Shown: piece by piece, positions 51,236-62,035 of the stretch
How positions within the stretch are numbered: the first letter of the stretch is position 1
Layout: every line of letters starts with the position of its first letter
Assembly: GCA_021464415.1 (NCBI GenBank)
Contig: CM038471.1
Location: 12,460,373-12,524,372 of the forward strand
Source: Lonicera japonica
Taxonomy: Eukaryota > Streptophyta > Magnoliopsida > Dipsacales > Caprifoliaceae
DNA: 64,000 bases
Reading direction: 5' to 3'
Made by a program: the position numbers and the translations under genes
Notes under the pieces: model-generated
What the model was told of the DNA's origin: nothing
What the model saw: only the letters and a program-made list of their open reading frames with translations
Databases searched by the model: none

Positions 51236-52723
51236 AGAGTAAACTACCCTAATGCCCCTTTAACTATTCTGTCACATTGTCCCTTAAACTAAAAATTGCT
51301 TCACTTTGTCCCTTAAACTATTAGTGAGACTTAGTTTGGCCATTATATCCACATTTTTAATTTGTTAAAGTTTGACGCCTCTTTCCCTCCAATTTTGAAG
51401 GGCAAAAAACATCATAACACAAAATAATAAGTTTCCCTCCATGTTTTGGTGCCCTAATCGCAATAATTAAAGGACCATATAATAACGTCAAAAGGCTAGA
51501 AAAATAGAAAAAGAGAGGGAAGAAAGAGAAAAGTAATAGAGAAGAGAGAGAAAAAAGGAGAGAGGAATACCAAAACAGATCCAAAACCCTAACTTAAAGT
51601 CATTGCATTAATAGAAAAACCAAAGCAAAAAACCCTAAAACAAAAACAAAATATGAACTTACGGTATGAATCTTCAACTCATGTAATAGGATCGTCATAA
51701 ACCCTCAAAGCCCACTCCATATCTTCTTTCTCTTTAATGCATTTATCTTCCCCATCTCTGTGTGTATTGATCATTTGTGTAATGAAGGAATTAAGAGAAA
51801 ATACCAAAAATTTTGTCTTACTATCTGGAGTTAGGGGTGTTTCGGTTTCGGTCGGGGTAGAATTGGGTACCCCAAACCCTCCCCAAACTTTATAATTCAG
51901 TTTCGATTCAGTTCGGTTTCGGTTTTCATACCTATGAAACCCAAACCCTCCCCAAATTATTTGGTTTCGGTTCGGTTTCGTCTCATTTGTTTTTTTTTGT
52001 ATTGTTAAGACTTTAGTTAAAAATTGCACTAAAAATAAAAAAAAAACACTAAAAGGCACTGCAAAACTTGTGTTCCTACTAGATACTAATCCTCCTAATT
52101 TGGAAGCTAATTAAATTGACTTTCATTTTGCTGAGACTTTTATAATAATAATATAGATTCATTCAAAAGGCACTACAAAAGAAATATATAATGTTACATA
52201 TATTTATTTTAATAATTACCTTAAGTAACTATAAATGTATATAGTCCATATGCTTGGGTCATTTATAACATAAATGTTGTAAGAAAGCTTCATTTTTGCT
52301 TCTAAACGCGTTGTAAGATAACTTAAGTAATTACCTTAAGTTAACAATTTTTTTTTTTAAAGATTCGGTTTTTTTGGTCCAATTTGGGTACCCTGAACCC
52401 CTAACCCATACTGACTTGAATCAATCAGTTTCATTTTGGAAAATTTTGGATCGCAACGGATCGGTTCGTTCGTTTGGTTTTCGAATTTCTGACAACACCC
52501 CTATGTGGAGTTGTGTTTGCTTTGACAATTTTACCCTTAAAATGGGTCATCAAGTGCAGTGCACATGAGGTGATTCAGTCAAACATTAACATAAAATGTG
52601 GATGGAAGGGCCAAAGTGAGTCTCGCCAATAGTTTAAGGGCCAAAGTTTAACGTTTTTTAAGTTTAAGAGCCAAAGTGACACGAAGCCAATAGTTTAAGG
52701 GGCATTAGGATAATTTACTCATT
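51236..52723. mobile_element. long-TIR element (Mutator-like), interrupted by another element
   Basis: The left end GAGTAAACTACCCTAATGCC and the inverted right end GAGTAAATTATCCTAATGCC are followed on both sides by CCCTTAAACTATT and (TT/CT)GGCC words in inverted order for at least 130 bp. No transposase. The copy at 51833-52502 is nested inside it. Confidence 0.7.
51833..52502. mobile_element. TIR element, AGGGGTGTT family, copy 2 (nested)
   Basis: Termini are AGGGGTGTTTCGGTTTCGGT and, inverted, AGGGGTGTTGTCAGAAATTC. The flanks ATCTGGAGTT (51823-51832) and ATGTGGAGTT (52503-52512) form a 10-bp duplication with one mismatch, the length seen for Mutator-like elements. Its ends match 18745-19506, but the middle differs, as in internally variable non-autonomous families. 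Confidence 0.75.
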
Positions 52724-53906
52724 TTGATGGTCAAAAATAAAAATATATCAAATTTTTATTACACCTACTTCTAGTTAGAATTTTTTGATAAAATTTTATG
52801 ATCTACTAATATAGTTATAGAGATCATTTCCACCAACTTTAAAAATCTCATCCATTTATCCCTAAACTAGACCTCGTTCTACGAAATTAAATTGAATGAG
52901 TAATGAATTAGAGTCAAGTCCAGCGAGCCCAATTACATAGGCACTCTAGCCCAATAATTTGAAGTCACTCATACACTATGAAAAATTCATTTTGACAGTT
53001 ATTGTAGCATGTCATATTTTCATTGTTTGTTTTGGCATTGTGGATTTTAAATATTTATATTATAGCATAAGGTATATTATTTGAACTCTCGCTAATCGCA
53101 AGTATAACATATATATCTAAAATAGAAGTTCTCCCCCTTCCCCAGGCTAAGCGATGGTAGTTGAACCAAGCTATTACAAGGCTAGCATGTGTAATCTGTA
53201 TCATGTGTAGATTAGTTCAACAAAATTTCATCAAAAGATTCAATTTAGAAGTGGTGAAATGATCATATAAAATTTTCATGGAGGGAAATGAACATATTTA
53301 TTAGAGTTGGAGCTTTGAAAAATTATGGAAGGAAGACTGTTGCAAAATGCATTCTATGTCTACATACATTAAAATACACGTTCTAAGCATTTTATACTTT
53401 TTCAAAATTGGTAATGAATGAAACAGATGTAGAATATGAATGTTAACTAAGATATCAAAACCAAATAAAATCAAAAAAATCAAAAATTGACATGAACTTC
53501 TATTTCAAAATAAGTACATTCTTATGTGTGATCTTATAATACACCCACAAGGGTAAGAAAAGAAAGATTTCACTTACTCTATCAATGATCTCTCCAAAAC
53601 TTGCTTCGATCCATTGAAGATTGGTTTACGTCTTCTATAAAGTGTAGCTCGCATGCTCCCTGCGCGCTCGACTGTACAACCGCACATTATCTCAACACAA
53701 AATTTTGTTCAAGAATAATGCTACCACCCATGCTCACCACCGTACCCTTATCTCGCCAAATCTTTCTTGCCATTAAAGAAGAAGGGAAAAAAAGCCGCCT
53801 GCCCGGACTTAAAATGATGATATACAAGAAGGTCCTAGCAATGAACTGTAAATTGTCCGCGAGGTTAAGTTGTTAAGACTATACAAGTATACAACCTTCT
53901 TGCTAG
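52724..53906. other. intergenic and probable 3' leader of the receptor kinase gene
   Basis: AT-rich up to about 53560. The GC-richer 53600-53906 lies immediately downstream of the kinase stop codon (minus strand) and is probably its 3' untranslated region. An open plus-strand frame there has no recognisable domain. Confidence 0.35.
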
Positions 53907-54487
53907 TTATCTCTCGCTATCTTTCTCTCTCAACTCTTCGATCTTTTCGGCAACCTCCTTCATGTCCAACCTTTTCTCCACATCAATTTCACAACAAGAC
54001 AAACCTATCTTTAGAAGTTTCATCATCTCACCTTCGCTATTTTTGGTTCCTCTGATATCTTTATCAAACACTTCCATATTAGTGAAATCTTCCCGAACCA
54101 AAGATTGTGCCCATGTTGCCAAATCTGTGTCACCTATTTTACCTTGGTGTAAAGAGTTAGCCGGGAATTTCCCTGTTAAAATCTCTAGTATCAATGTCCC
54201 TAAACTCCAAACGTCTGTTTTCTTTGTTATGCGCCAGGTTTGCTTGTATTCTGGCGACTTATATGCAACCATTAGCTCTTGCGCATGTTCTTGGTTGATA
54301 ATTGGAACTAATCCATAATCTGTTAGCAACGGCTCAAACGATTCATTGAGAAGAACGTTTGAGGATTTTAGGTGACCGTGGGGTACAATTAGGCTAGGGA
54401 GCTCATTGTACAAGTATAAAAGACCTTTAATTACTCCCTTCACAATTTTTAACCGTGCAGCCCAATCAAGTCCTGGTTGGCGATTAC
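53907..54487 (-). CDS. receptor kinase exon 3: kinase C-lobe
   Basis: Acceptor ATTCTCAG. It encodes NRQPGLDWAARLKIVKGV, HGHLKSSNVLL, LLTDYGLVPII, AYKSPEYKQTWRITKKTDVW and SLGTLILEILTGKFP, and ends KIEELREKDSER with a stop at 53907. Confidence 0.9.
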
Positions 54488-57400
54488 CTGAGAATATTAA
54501 TGAGCAGAAAGAAGTAGTTAGCTAAGTACAACATTTCATAATTGTATGTAAGAGAAACAAAAGCGTACCGTGGAGATAAACAGCCAAGCTGACATTATCA
54601 ACATAATCAGAAACCAAGAGTTTCTCTTCTTTTCTGTAGTAGAAGGCGACAAGCGGAAGTAAGTTGGGATGTCTCAATCTTCCCAACCTTCTCATATGCT
54701 CTTGAAAATCCTCTTTTCCGACATTGTTCATTTGTCTGAACCTCTTCACAACCATCACTGGCCCAACACAAATAGCAGCTTTGTAGCTAGCCCCAAAAAC
54801 CCCGCTTCCTAATATCTCCGCAGAAGCCTTCAGCAAATCTGCCAAATCAAATCTCTGTCTATCATCCCTTAAGAACGTCAGATCGAGTTTCCTGCCATTT
54901 GAAGATGGGAGTGAGGCTTTCTCCATTTTGTCAATATCGACCGAGGCTACTTTCCTACTTCTACGACGAAACAGTATAATCATAGCTGCAGCAATTGCTG
55001 CAATGGCTGCCCCAAGAACCAGCACAATGACCACGATTGTTGCTATCGATATTTTATTAGCAGATGCACATGGATCCAGTGGTCGTCCACAAAGATATTT
55101 GTTCCCTGATTGATCACATAAAATGTTACCAATGGCTACACCCACACTTTCAATGATTCTTGAATCAAAAACATGATGATAATTTGCTCAAAACCATAAA
55201 TCATGATCAAACGCTCTAAAGACGCATTCCATGGGTAAGAGCGAATGTAATTAAATATTAAAAGCAAAAGTTGTTGACTAAATGACAAGCATTATATTTT
55301 GAAATAAAAAAACGGTTGGATACGTTTGAGGTTTGCAACTTGAAAACTGGAATTAAAGGGTCAATCTGCACATTTAAATTATAGGCGCATTATAATTTAA
55401 GTATTTGGAATTATCAAGAAGGTGAAATAATATTTGTGGAGGTGGGAGCTATGATTTTGAAGTGGTAACATTTGGAGATAGGAATTAGAATTTTGAATTC
55501 CCCTATACTACAGTGGTAGTTTTTGAGGAATCTATAAGTTGATTAAGCATAGTTCGAGAGCACCTTAGTATCCTGTTTTTGTATAATGGTGGATGCAAGT
55601 CTATAGAAGTCGGTTCTTGTAAATGCATGTTATTTCTCCTATGAATGGGTTGATATCAATCGTTACTCCCATCTTTCGCAATGGTTTCTTGGTAAACTAC
55701 AGACGAAGTTTGTATGCCAAGGATTTTTATGCCCTATGTGATTACTTATTTGATCCATATGAAATCTTTGAATTGATACAAAACCTGCCTCTTTGGATGA
55801 TTATTGTTGTTTAATTCATTTATCATGTTTCACGCACAAAGAAGTTCACAGCTACGGATTGACTAAATTTTAATGTTGATATGGATTCTGAAGAAGTGAT
55901 ACGGTATATATGGGCCATGGGTTTCCAGGTACAGACTTCATCGGTGCATTGAATGTATCGAAAGCCCTAGACAGAAGCAATGCTCACGAAAGATTTTATT
56001 TTTAATCAAAATCTCTTCAACAACTACACCTACGCTCAAGTTAACTAAGGCGAATGTGGGGCTTTAATGTTGTGAAGTAACAAAGTGACCTAATTCTTCA
56101 TTATCACACCAGATGCTTTGTATGCCAAGGCATTTGTCAAAAAATTCCCCAATCTTAATTGGCCTTTAGCTCAGTACCAAACTGGTTCATTACCTTTTTT
56201 TTTTATATATATATATATATTTTTGCTGATTGAGAGGGTAATAGGCATAATTTTGCTGTACAAATTCTTTGCTGGTATGTATTTTGCAATATACTCTGTG
56301 GCACTTGAGCTTATACATTTGTTGTTCACTATTCATCGAAAACCTAGTATGAACTTACGCAATAATGTTAGCAGGTTTAATGGTTACTATATAGTTGAGC
56401 TATTGAAACGGAAAAAAATGTTTCAAGATTATAGATGATTATCGCTCCAAGACCTAATTAAGCCATTGCTTATTTGCATCATTATCTCGTTATAATTTCT
56501 TATCTTTTTTTTTGAAATTTGGTCTTGAGAATTGATGTCAATCTTCTAAACCAACAAAAGAAATAATTTGATTCATTGCACGCCCTTTTCGGCACCCAAT
56601 ATAAATATAATCAATCTTCATCCTTATTTAAATATTTGTAACCATAATAACTGAATTCGGTTACTCATACTGTTACGTGATGGATAATCTAGAAATTAAC
56701 TAAGGAAAAATTCAAATTCAAGAAGCCAATAGTAGTATGCAGGAGATGCATATATCTTCTAGAATTTTGAATCTCCAAATGCGAAACAAAGTGATCGACT
56801 AACTTTAAGTTGAAAAACATAAATCAATACCTCTGTACGAAATCTGTGAAGCCTCGGCTATCTCACTAACCACCTTAGGATCTACTATCTGATACAAAGA
56901 TGTAAATTGAGATGGCGTGCAGTTTTTTCTTTTGAAAAACACTCGTATGTACTGGTTGATTCTCTTCGAGAATGGCATGCAAGAACACATGATTCTAGAA
57001 CCTAGTTCATTTTAGGAATAACTACAAAAGTAGAAAAATATAACAATATCTGGTTCCCTAGGAATACGAATAACAATAGCGAAGACTAAACTTCTGATTT
57101 GCATACCATCATAATGTTAAATGGGAGTTACTACTTACTATTTACTAATTTTTTGGGGCTAAAAGGCAAAAAGTATGATGAACTTTACATTTTTTTACGA
57201 AATGGGTAACATAACTGACGATGACGGTGACGAAATGGGTAACATAACCGACGATAACGGTGACGGAATTGACGGTGCAGATGATTTCTGGCCAGGTACA
57301 GTGGTCTGATTTGGCAATATAACAATCCACACATCAATATAACGTGCCATGTCATCTTTCCATTAATGATGGATGGATGGAGGTTAATAGGCCCAAAATG

Positions 57401-58335
57401 AAAAAGGAAAATAAGTTCACTGTCTAAAGTATCGAGAAAAATGAATATTATTATTTTTGTTAAAAAGTGTAAAGTTCGCGTGCTTTTTTGTCATTTAGCC
57501 TCTTTATTTCTGGGGTGGATGAAGAATTTTTTAAGAAATCAACATCTGCATGAACAACCATGCAGAAAATGTACATTCCTATTAAAAAATTCCAAATAAA
57601 TGCAGAATAATAAGAAGAGGTGAAGAAATAAGTTGAGAACTGACCTAAAAATGAATTCGCATTGAGCTTACTAAGGGTAAAAGGGATTGCACCCTGTAAA
57701 TTGTTGTTTGATAAATTGACTCTTGGCAACCTCTTTTGTGTAAATTCAGGTATCTCTCCTTCAAAAGAATTATCTTCAAGATGCAACTCCGCGAGACGGG
57801 GAATTATGGCTAATGACCATGGGATTGGACCGGTAAATTGATTATCAGCCAAATGGAGCTTCTTTAACGTCACCATTCCTTCAAAAGCTCGGATTGGAAT
57901 ATCGCCTGAAAATTTGTTATGAGACAAATAAATTGATGTTATATCACCGATTTTCCTTAAATCCGGTAAGGGACCTTCGAAGCTATTGTTCATTAAGCTT
58001 ATGGTGACCAAAGTATGTATTTCGGAGAGAGCCTCGACATGGATATCTCCCTTCAATCCCATGTTCTCGAGTTTGAGTCCCCAAACAGTACCATTATCAT
58101 TGCATAGAACACCAGCCCAGTTCTGTTGCGCATGGGAGCACGGTGGTTTTGAGTTATTCCAATTAGATAGCGCGCCCTTATTGTCATCGAGGTTTTCCTT
58201 GAATTTGATTAGGATCTCAGAATCCGTTAATTTATCTTCTTTTGATGAGACTGGACCAATAAATAATAATGCTAGGATTATGATGAAGATCCTCACTTTA
58301 GCCAAATCGTTGCAGGCCATTATTGGTGCGCGCAC
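53907..58335 (-). CDS. pollen receptor-like LRR kinase (PRK type), three exons, about 602 aa
   Basis: Exons on the minus strand are 58335-57645, 55105-54569 and 54487-53907 (1809 nt including stop, phases consistent). The protein has a signal peptide (KVRIFIIILALLFIGPVSS, about 13-31), an LRRNT-type cap with NWAGVLC, about five leucine-rich repeats, a membrane span (about 249-276) followed by RRRSRK, and a kinase domain (about 310-590). The glycine loop GSGVFG and the VVKRF lysine are present. The catalytic loop reads HGHLKSSN instead of HRDxKxxN and the DFG site reads DYG, as in the PRK group, so phosphotransfer is doubtful. PRK proteins sit in the pollen-tube plasma membrane, bind peptide signals and engage RopGEFs. 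ATG 58320 is an alternative start. The gene runs convergent to the synthase gene. Pollen expression is inference from the family. Confidence 0.9.
54569..55105 (-). CDS. receptor kinase exon 2: membrane span and kinase N-lobe
   Basis: The chosen acceptor GATCAATCAG|GG gives FLGNKYLCGRPLDPC, the family consensus before the membrane span. Another AG 31 bp upstream would also keep frame but adds ten atypical residues. The exon continues through LTFLRDDRQRFDLADLLKAS and GSGVFGASYKAAI to VSLAVYLHG, with a phase-1 donor at 54568. Confidence 0.87.
57157..57502. mobile_element. TIR element in intron 1 of the receptor kinase gene
   Basis: The left end GGGGCTAAAAGGCAAAAAGT and the inverted right end GAGGCTAAATGACAAAAAAG are followed on both sides by GAACTTTACA. 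Inside, GAAATGGGTAACATAAC[T/C]GACGAT repeats in tandem (about 57199-57265). It resembles small Mutator-like MITEs. The target duplication is unclear. Confidence 0.55.
57645..58335 (-). CDS. receptor kinase exon 1: signal peptide and LRR ectodomain
   Basis: Encodes residues 1-230, ending in the phase-1 donor TTTTTAG|GTCAG. LRR landmarks are LKLENMGLKGDI, ISLMNNSFEGPLPDL, IYLSHNKFSGDIP, LHLADNQFTGPIP, LHLEDNSFEGEIP and VNLSNNNLQGAIP. Confidence 0.9.
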
Positions 58336-60559
58336 TTGAGAATTGCATGCGCGCCCCCCCCTTTAAAGGGCTGGCTAGCTCCTGCAAACAATTATGGTTG
58401 CTGCTGGGTACTCACTCAAGAAGGATTGACAAATTGAAAATGAAAAAAACAATCTTTTTTTTTTTCCTGGTTTTTGGTTTGGGGTGGAGAGAAACAAAGA
58501 CAGAGAAGGGGGTGGTAGGCCTAGAATAGTGTTGGTTGAATATTGTGAAAGAAGTTTGACAAAGTCTTTTCTTTCATTTTCTACATTTAAGATTTATGCG
58601 GCCCACCTTTCAATTAGTATCCCTTCATTTTAAGTAATAAAGTAAAACTTTTCCATGCTCATACTCTAAAGTTAATATAAGAATAGTAGCCACATTGTAA
58701 TAAGTTACAAATCCTTTTGGTCCCATTTTAGGAAAATTTGCCTCCATATAATAATAATTTTCAATAATACACAAAATATGTAATGTTGTCTTTAGGTGAC
58801 AGCGCTATTTTGCTAGAGCGAGAAGGAAAGATATTGTCATGCCAGAATCCTGTGAAGAGGTTTCTGAAAGTTTTGGAAGGGCTTAGGTCAGTTATCAATT
58901 TTATTCGAAAAGTGGATTTCCCTTGTTGTTATGAGAATAGTAGAATTAAACATAAGTCTAATCAATTTTTAATGCACAAAAGTCATTTTTCTTCTCTAGC
59001 ATGTGGAAGCAGATATATAAATATGTAAAGCAGACAAAGAACAATCACACAACACCAAGATCTAAAGAGGTATCTCTATTTGCGTAGGACTAATCTTGGA
59101 GACCAAACGACAACAATCCATAATGAATAATAATAGTTACAAAGAGACAGACACGAACTTACAACGTTACATGTGTCACTCTGCTCTCTTACACTTTCAA
59201 TTGCATCACTAATAACCCCATCTCTACCTTTTAGCGGGTTGGCCTTGTCTTGCTAGTCATACTAGTAAACACCCTGGTGTTACACCCTATGCGGCTGTAT
59301 ATTGCTCACTATTCACCATGATCACAATCCTGGTTCCTTAGCAAATCTGTTTGCTTTTGCCATCAACCACTTGAATCACCTCCTTCGGCATACGCTTGAA
59401 GAGGCTGATTATGGGATCGGATATTGTTCTTAGTAAGAACAACAATTTGGCATGTTGCACTCAAAACCCTAGTATCAGTAACTGGCCTTGCTTGTAGTTC
59501 TTCACATGTAATCTCAACTGACTAAAAAAACTTACAAGCAAACGTGTTTTTGTCGAAGGAATAATGCCAACACAATTTTAGACTTTACAATTTCCTCCTT
59601 TGGCTATTCCGAGACAAAACACTTTAAAGCCTAACAGACTCAATGATTTGAGATAAAAAAAATTGGAAATATATGGAATCTCTCTCCCAATATCAAGAAA
59701 AGACAAAGAAATCATGTAAGAAATGTATGAAAACAGGGAAACCAAATATCTTAAACTCACAAAAAAATTTGGTTTGGAGATTCGAAGCAAAACTTGCCAA
59801 ACAAAAAATAAATGTGTTATAACTTAACATGCTTCGCTATGTACATATATCAAATTCAGGAATTATCAATTAAGATATATATTTTTTTATAATTTCCATT
59901 AAATTGCTATATATATTATGGCAAAAGAATGATAATCAACTAGTAAGTATATGTACGCTAAGCAACACAAAGTATTCAAATATATCCGTTGTACATGCAA
60001 ATTAGATTATACAAAGTACAATTTGAATAATCATAGGTTTTGAAGAATTTGTGCACTCATATGTGTGAAAATTTAGAAAACCTCTAAATCATTAGATTTT
60101 CAACTTTTTCTCCCTCAGAAGCAATTTTTTCTCTCAAACAAGTAATTTTTCACATTTAATTGATGATATACTTGTTATCCTTTGAGAGCTATTAATTATC
60201 CTTCTAGTATGGTAGCCATTTTCCATCCCCTCTACATTTTTTTCTCACTTTACTTGTCTTTTAAATTTTCACTCAAAACTCTATCACCAAATTTCGCTGC
60301 ATATAATCACAACACTTAGACTACTTCTCTTTAAATAGTCCATATATGGGAGCTTATGAATTTTCAATTTAAAGAATCATGTCTAACCCATGTGATTATT
60401 CAAATATTCTAATGTAAATCGTATAGTATAGTGTGCGGGATATATTATCATACTTTTACGTGATTGAAATAATATACCACTGGTTTTAATCAATTAAGGC
60501 AATATAGTACATAAATCTTAAATTAAGCATTTACAAAAAATAATGATATATCCAAAATT
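58336..60559. other. 5' flank of the receptor kinase gene and intergenic sequence
   Basis: 58336-58560 is the probable promoter and leader on the minus strand. No TATA box could be assigned with confidence. 59100-59570 is GC-richer and may be decayed retroelement sequence, but no domain, LTR or primer site was recognised. Confidence 0.3.
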
Positions 60560-61560
60560 TCCTAGACCTATTTTCAAGATGAACCTCGACAAATTTAGCC
60601 TTATCAAGTTCTCTTTTGAGTTACGTAACTTTAAGTTTAAGGTTATCATTGTCTTTGCCCAGAAAGGTAAGATGTGTTTTAACTTATGATTCTTATCAAC
60701 TAGAGACTACATTGTGAGTTCGAATTCAGACACTTTGACTAAAAGTGCATTTTTCTCATCATTCAATTGACTTACCAAACTCTCCCACTTTTGAATTTGT
60801 TCTATCTTTTTCATGCAAAAAATTTAGTTTTCTATTAAGATGGATTTCCTTCTTGTTGGCCTTAATCAATTTTTCACATAGTTGGTCATGGGATGTTTGA
60901 AGTTCAAGCTCTTCTTCATCAGAAGCGTCGTCTGACTTGTGAGATAAGTTAGAATCGATATTTTATTCTTCCTTAGAATTTGATGACTTATGTGGCATAT
61001 TACTAGCAACAAAAGCCACAAATTATTTCTCTTCATGGGATTGTAAATCATCCTCATCATCACTAAGTATAGCATGCATGGCACGTTTAGATTGATTCAC
61101 TTACCTAAACTTGTTAAATTTAGTTGCACATTCCTAAGCTTGATAACCTTTCTCATGACATTCAAAACATTCATCGCTCTAGGTGCAACTATTCTGATAC
61201 GCCTTTTGGGACCCATGATTTCTCTGATTTGATGACCAATCAGTATTTTTTCCCATTTGGTTTAAAAGAATTTTTGAAATTTTTACTCAATCGAAGGAGT
61301 TTTTTGAATTTTTTAGCAAATTTTGCCATATATTCTTCATCAAGATCAAGATCCTCATCATCATCATCATTAGAATTTTCAAAATTTTCAGTTTTGAAAG
61401 CAATGTTGTCTTTATTTTGTAATAAGCATTTTGAGAGAGTATTAGCTTCAAAAATTTAAAGAGATACCAAAAGCTCATTCTCTTTCAAAATATTTAAATT
61501 TGCACTATATTCTATAGCAGTAATTTTGGGAATGAACCGGTCTGGTAAAAATCGTAGCAT
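60560..61560 (-). pseudogene. SIRE/Maximus-type Copia gag remnant
   Basis: The minus strand reads an acidic stretch (DDDDEDLDLDEEY), a basic stretch (MAKFAKKFKKLLRLSKNFKN), then a CCHC knuckle region CFECHEKGYQA, in-frame stop, ECATKF (about 61110-61175). Acidic and serine-rich text (ILSDDEDDLQSHEE, SDDASDEEELELQ) and a coiled-coil-like region (EKLIKANKKEIHLNRKLNFL) follow. This order matches the gag C-terminus of SIRE/Maximus elements. Stops and frame changes show decay. The knuckle should read C-x2-C-x4-H-x4-C, and the His is replaced by Tyr. Confidence 0.65.
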
Positions 61561-62035
61561 TTTCTTTACAATTCTATGTTGATGTACTAAGAAATTAGTA
61601 TAATTTATTATTTTAATTTATAATTTAAAGAGCATATATTATTATTAATATTTGTATTTTTAGTGATTTACCAGGTGTTAGAAAAGAATTGAAAAAGATT
61701 GAGAGAATTAAAGAAATAAAATATTGTGAAGACACCTAAAGTTAGTCAATACTTTCGGTTGCATAATTTTTTACTCGGAACTCCGAATCAAGTGATGCTT
61801 GAGCCTAAATTGAAGAGAATTTTGAAAGTTACAATTTTGTAGTTAAGCACTTTTTCAAATTTATCCATCTCGGGGTCCAAAATTGTGACACAAAATTAAA
61901 CAATTTAATTAGGCAAAAATTTAATAATACACACTCAAATAAATGGCCCCAAGCCTAATTGCCAGTTGCCAAATTTAATTAATGAGCAACCCATATGCAG
62001 TCTTTAAAGCCCATTTATTTAAAGAAACCCAAGAC
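61561..62035. other. intergenic, no gene recognised
   Basis: AT-rich stretch without supported features. Confidence 0.3.

Noticed and set aside
53601..53876. Small plus-strand gene of 91 codons
   Set aside because: Lies directly behind the receptor kinase stop codon on the other strand, has no domain, and is more likely the kinase gene's 3' untranslated region.
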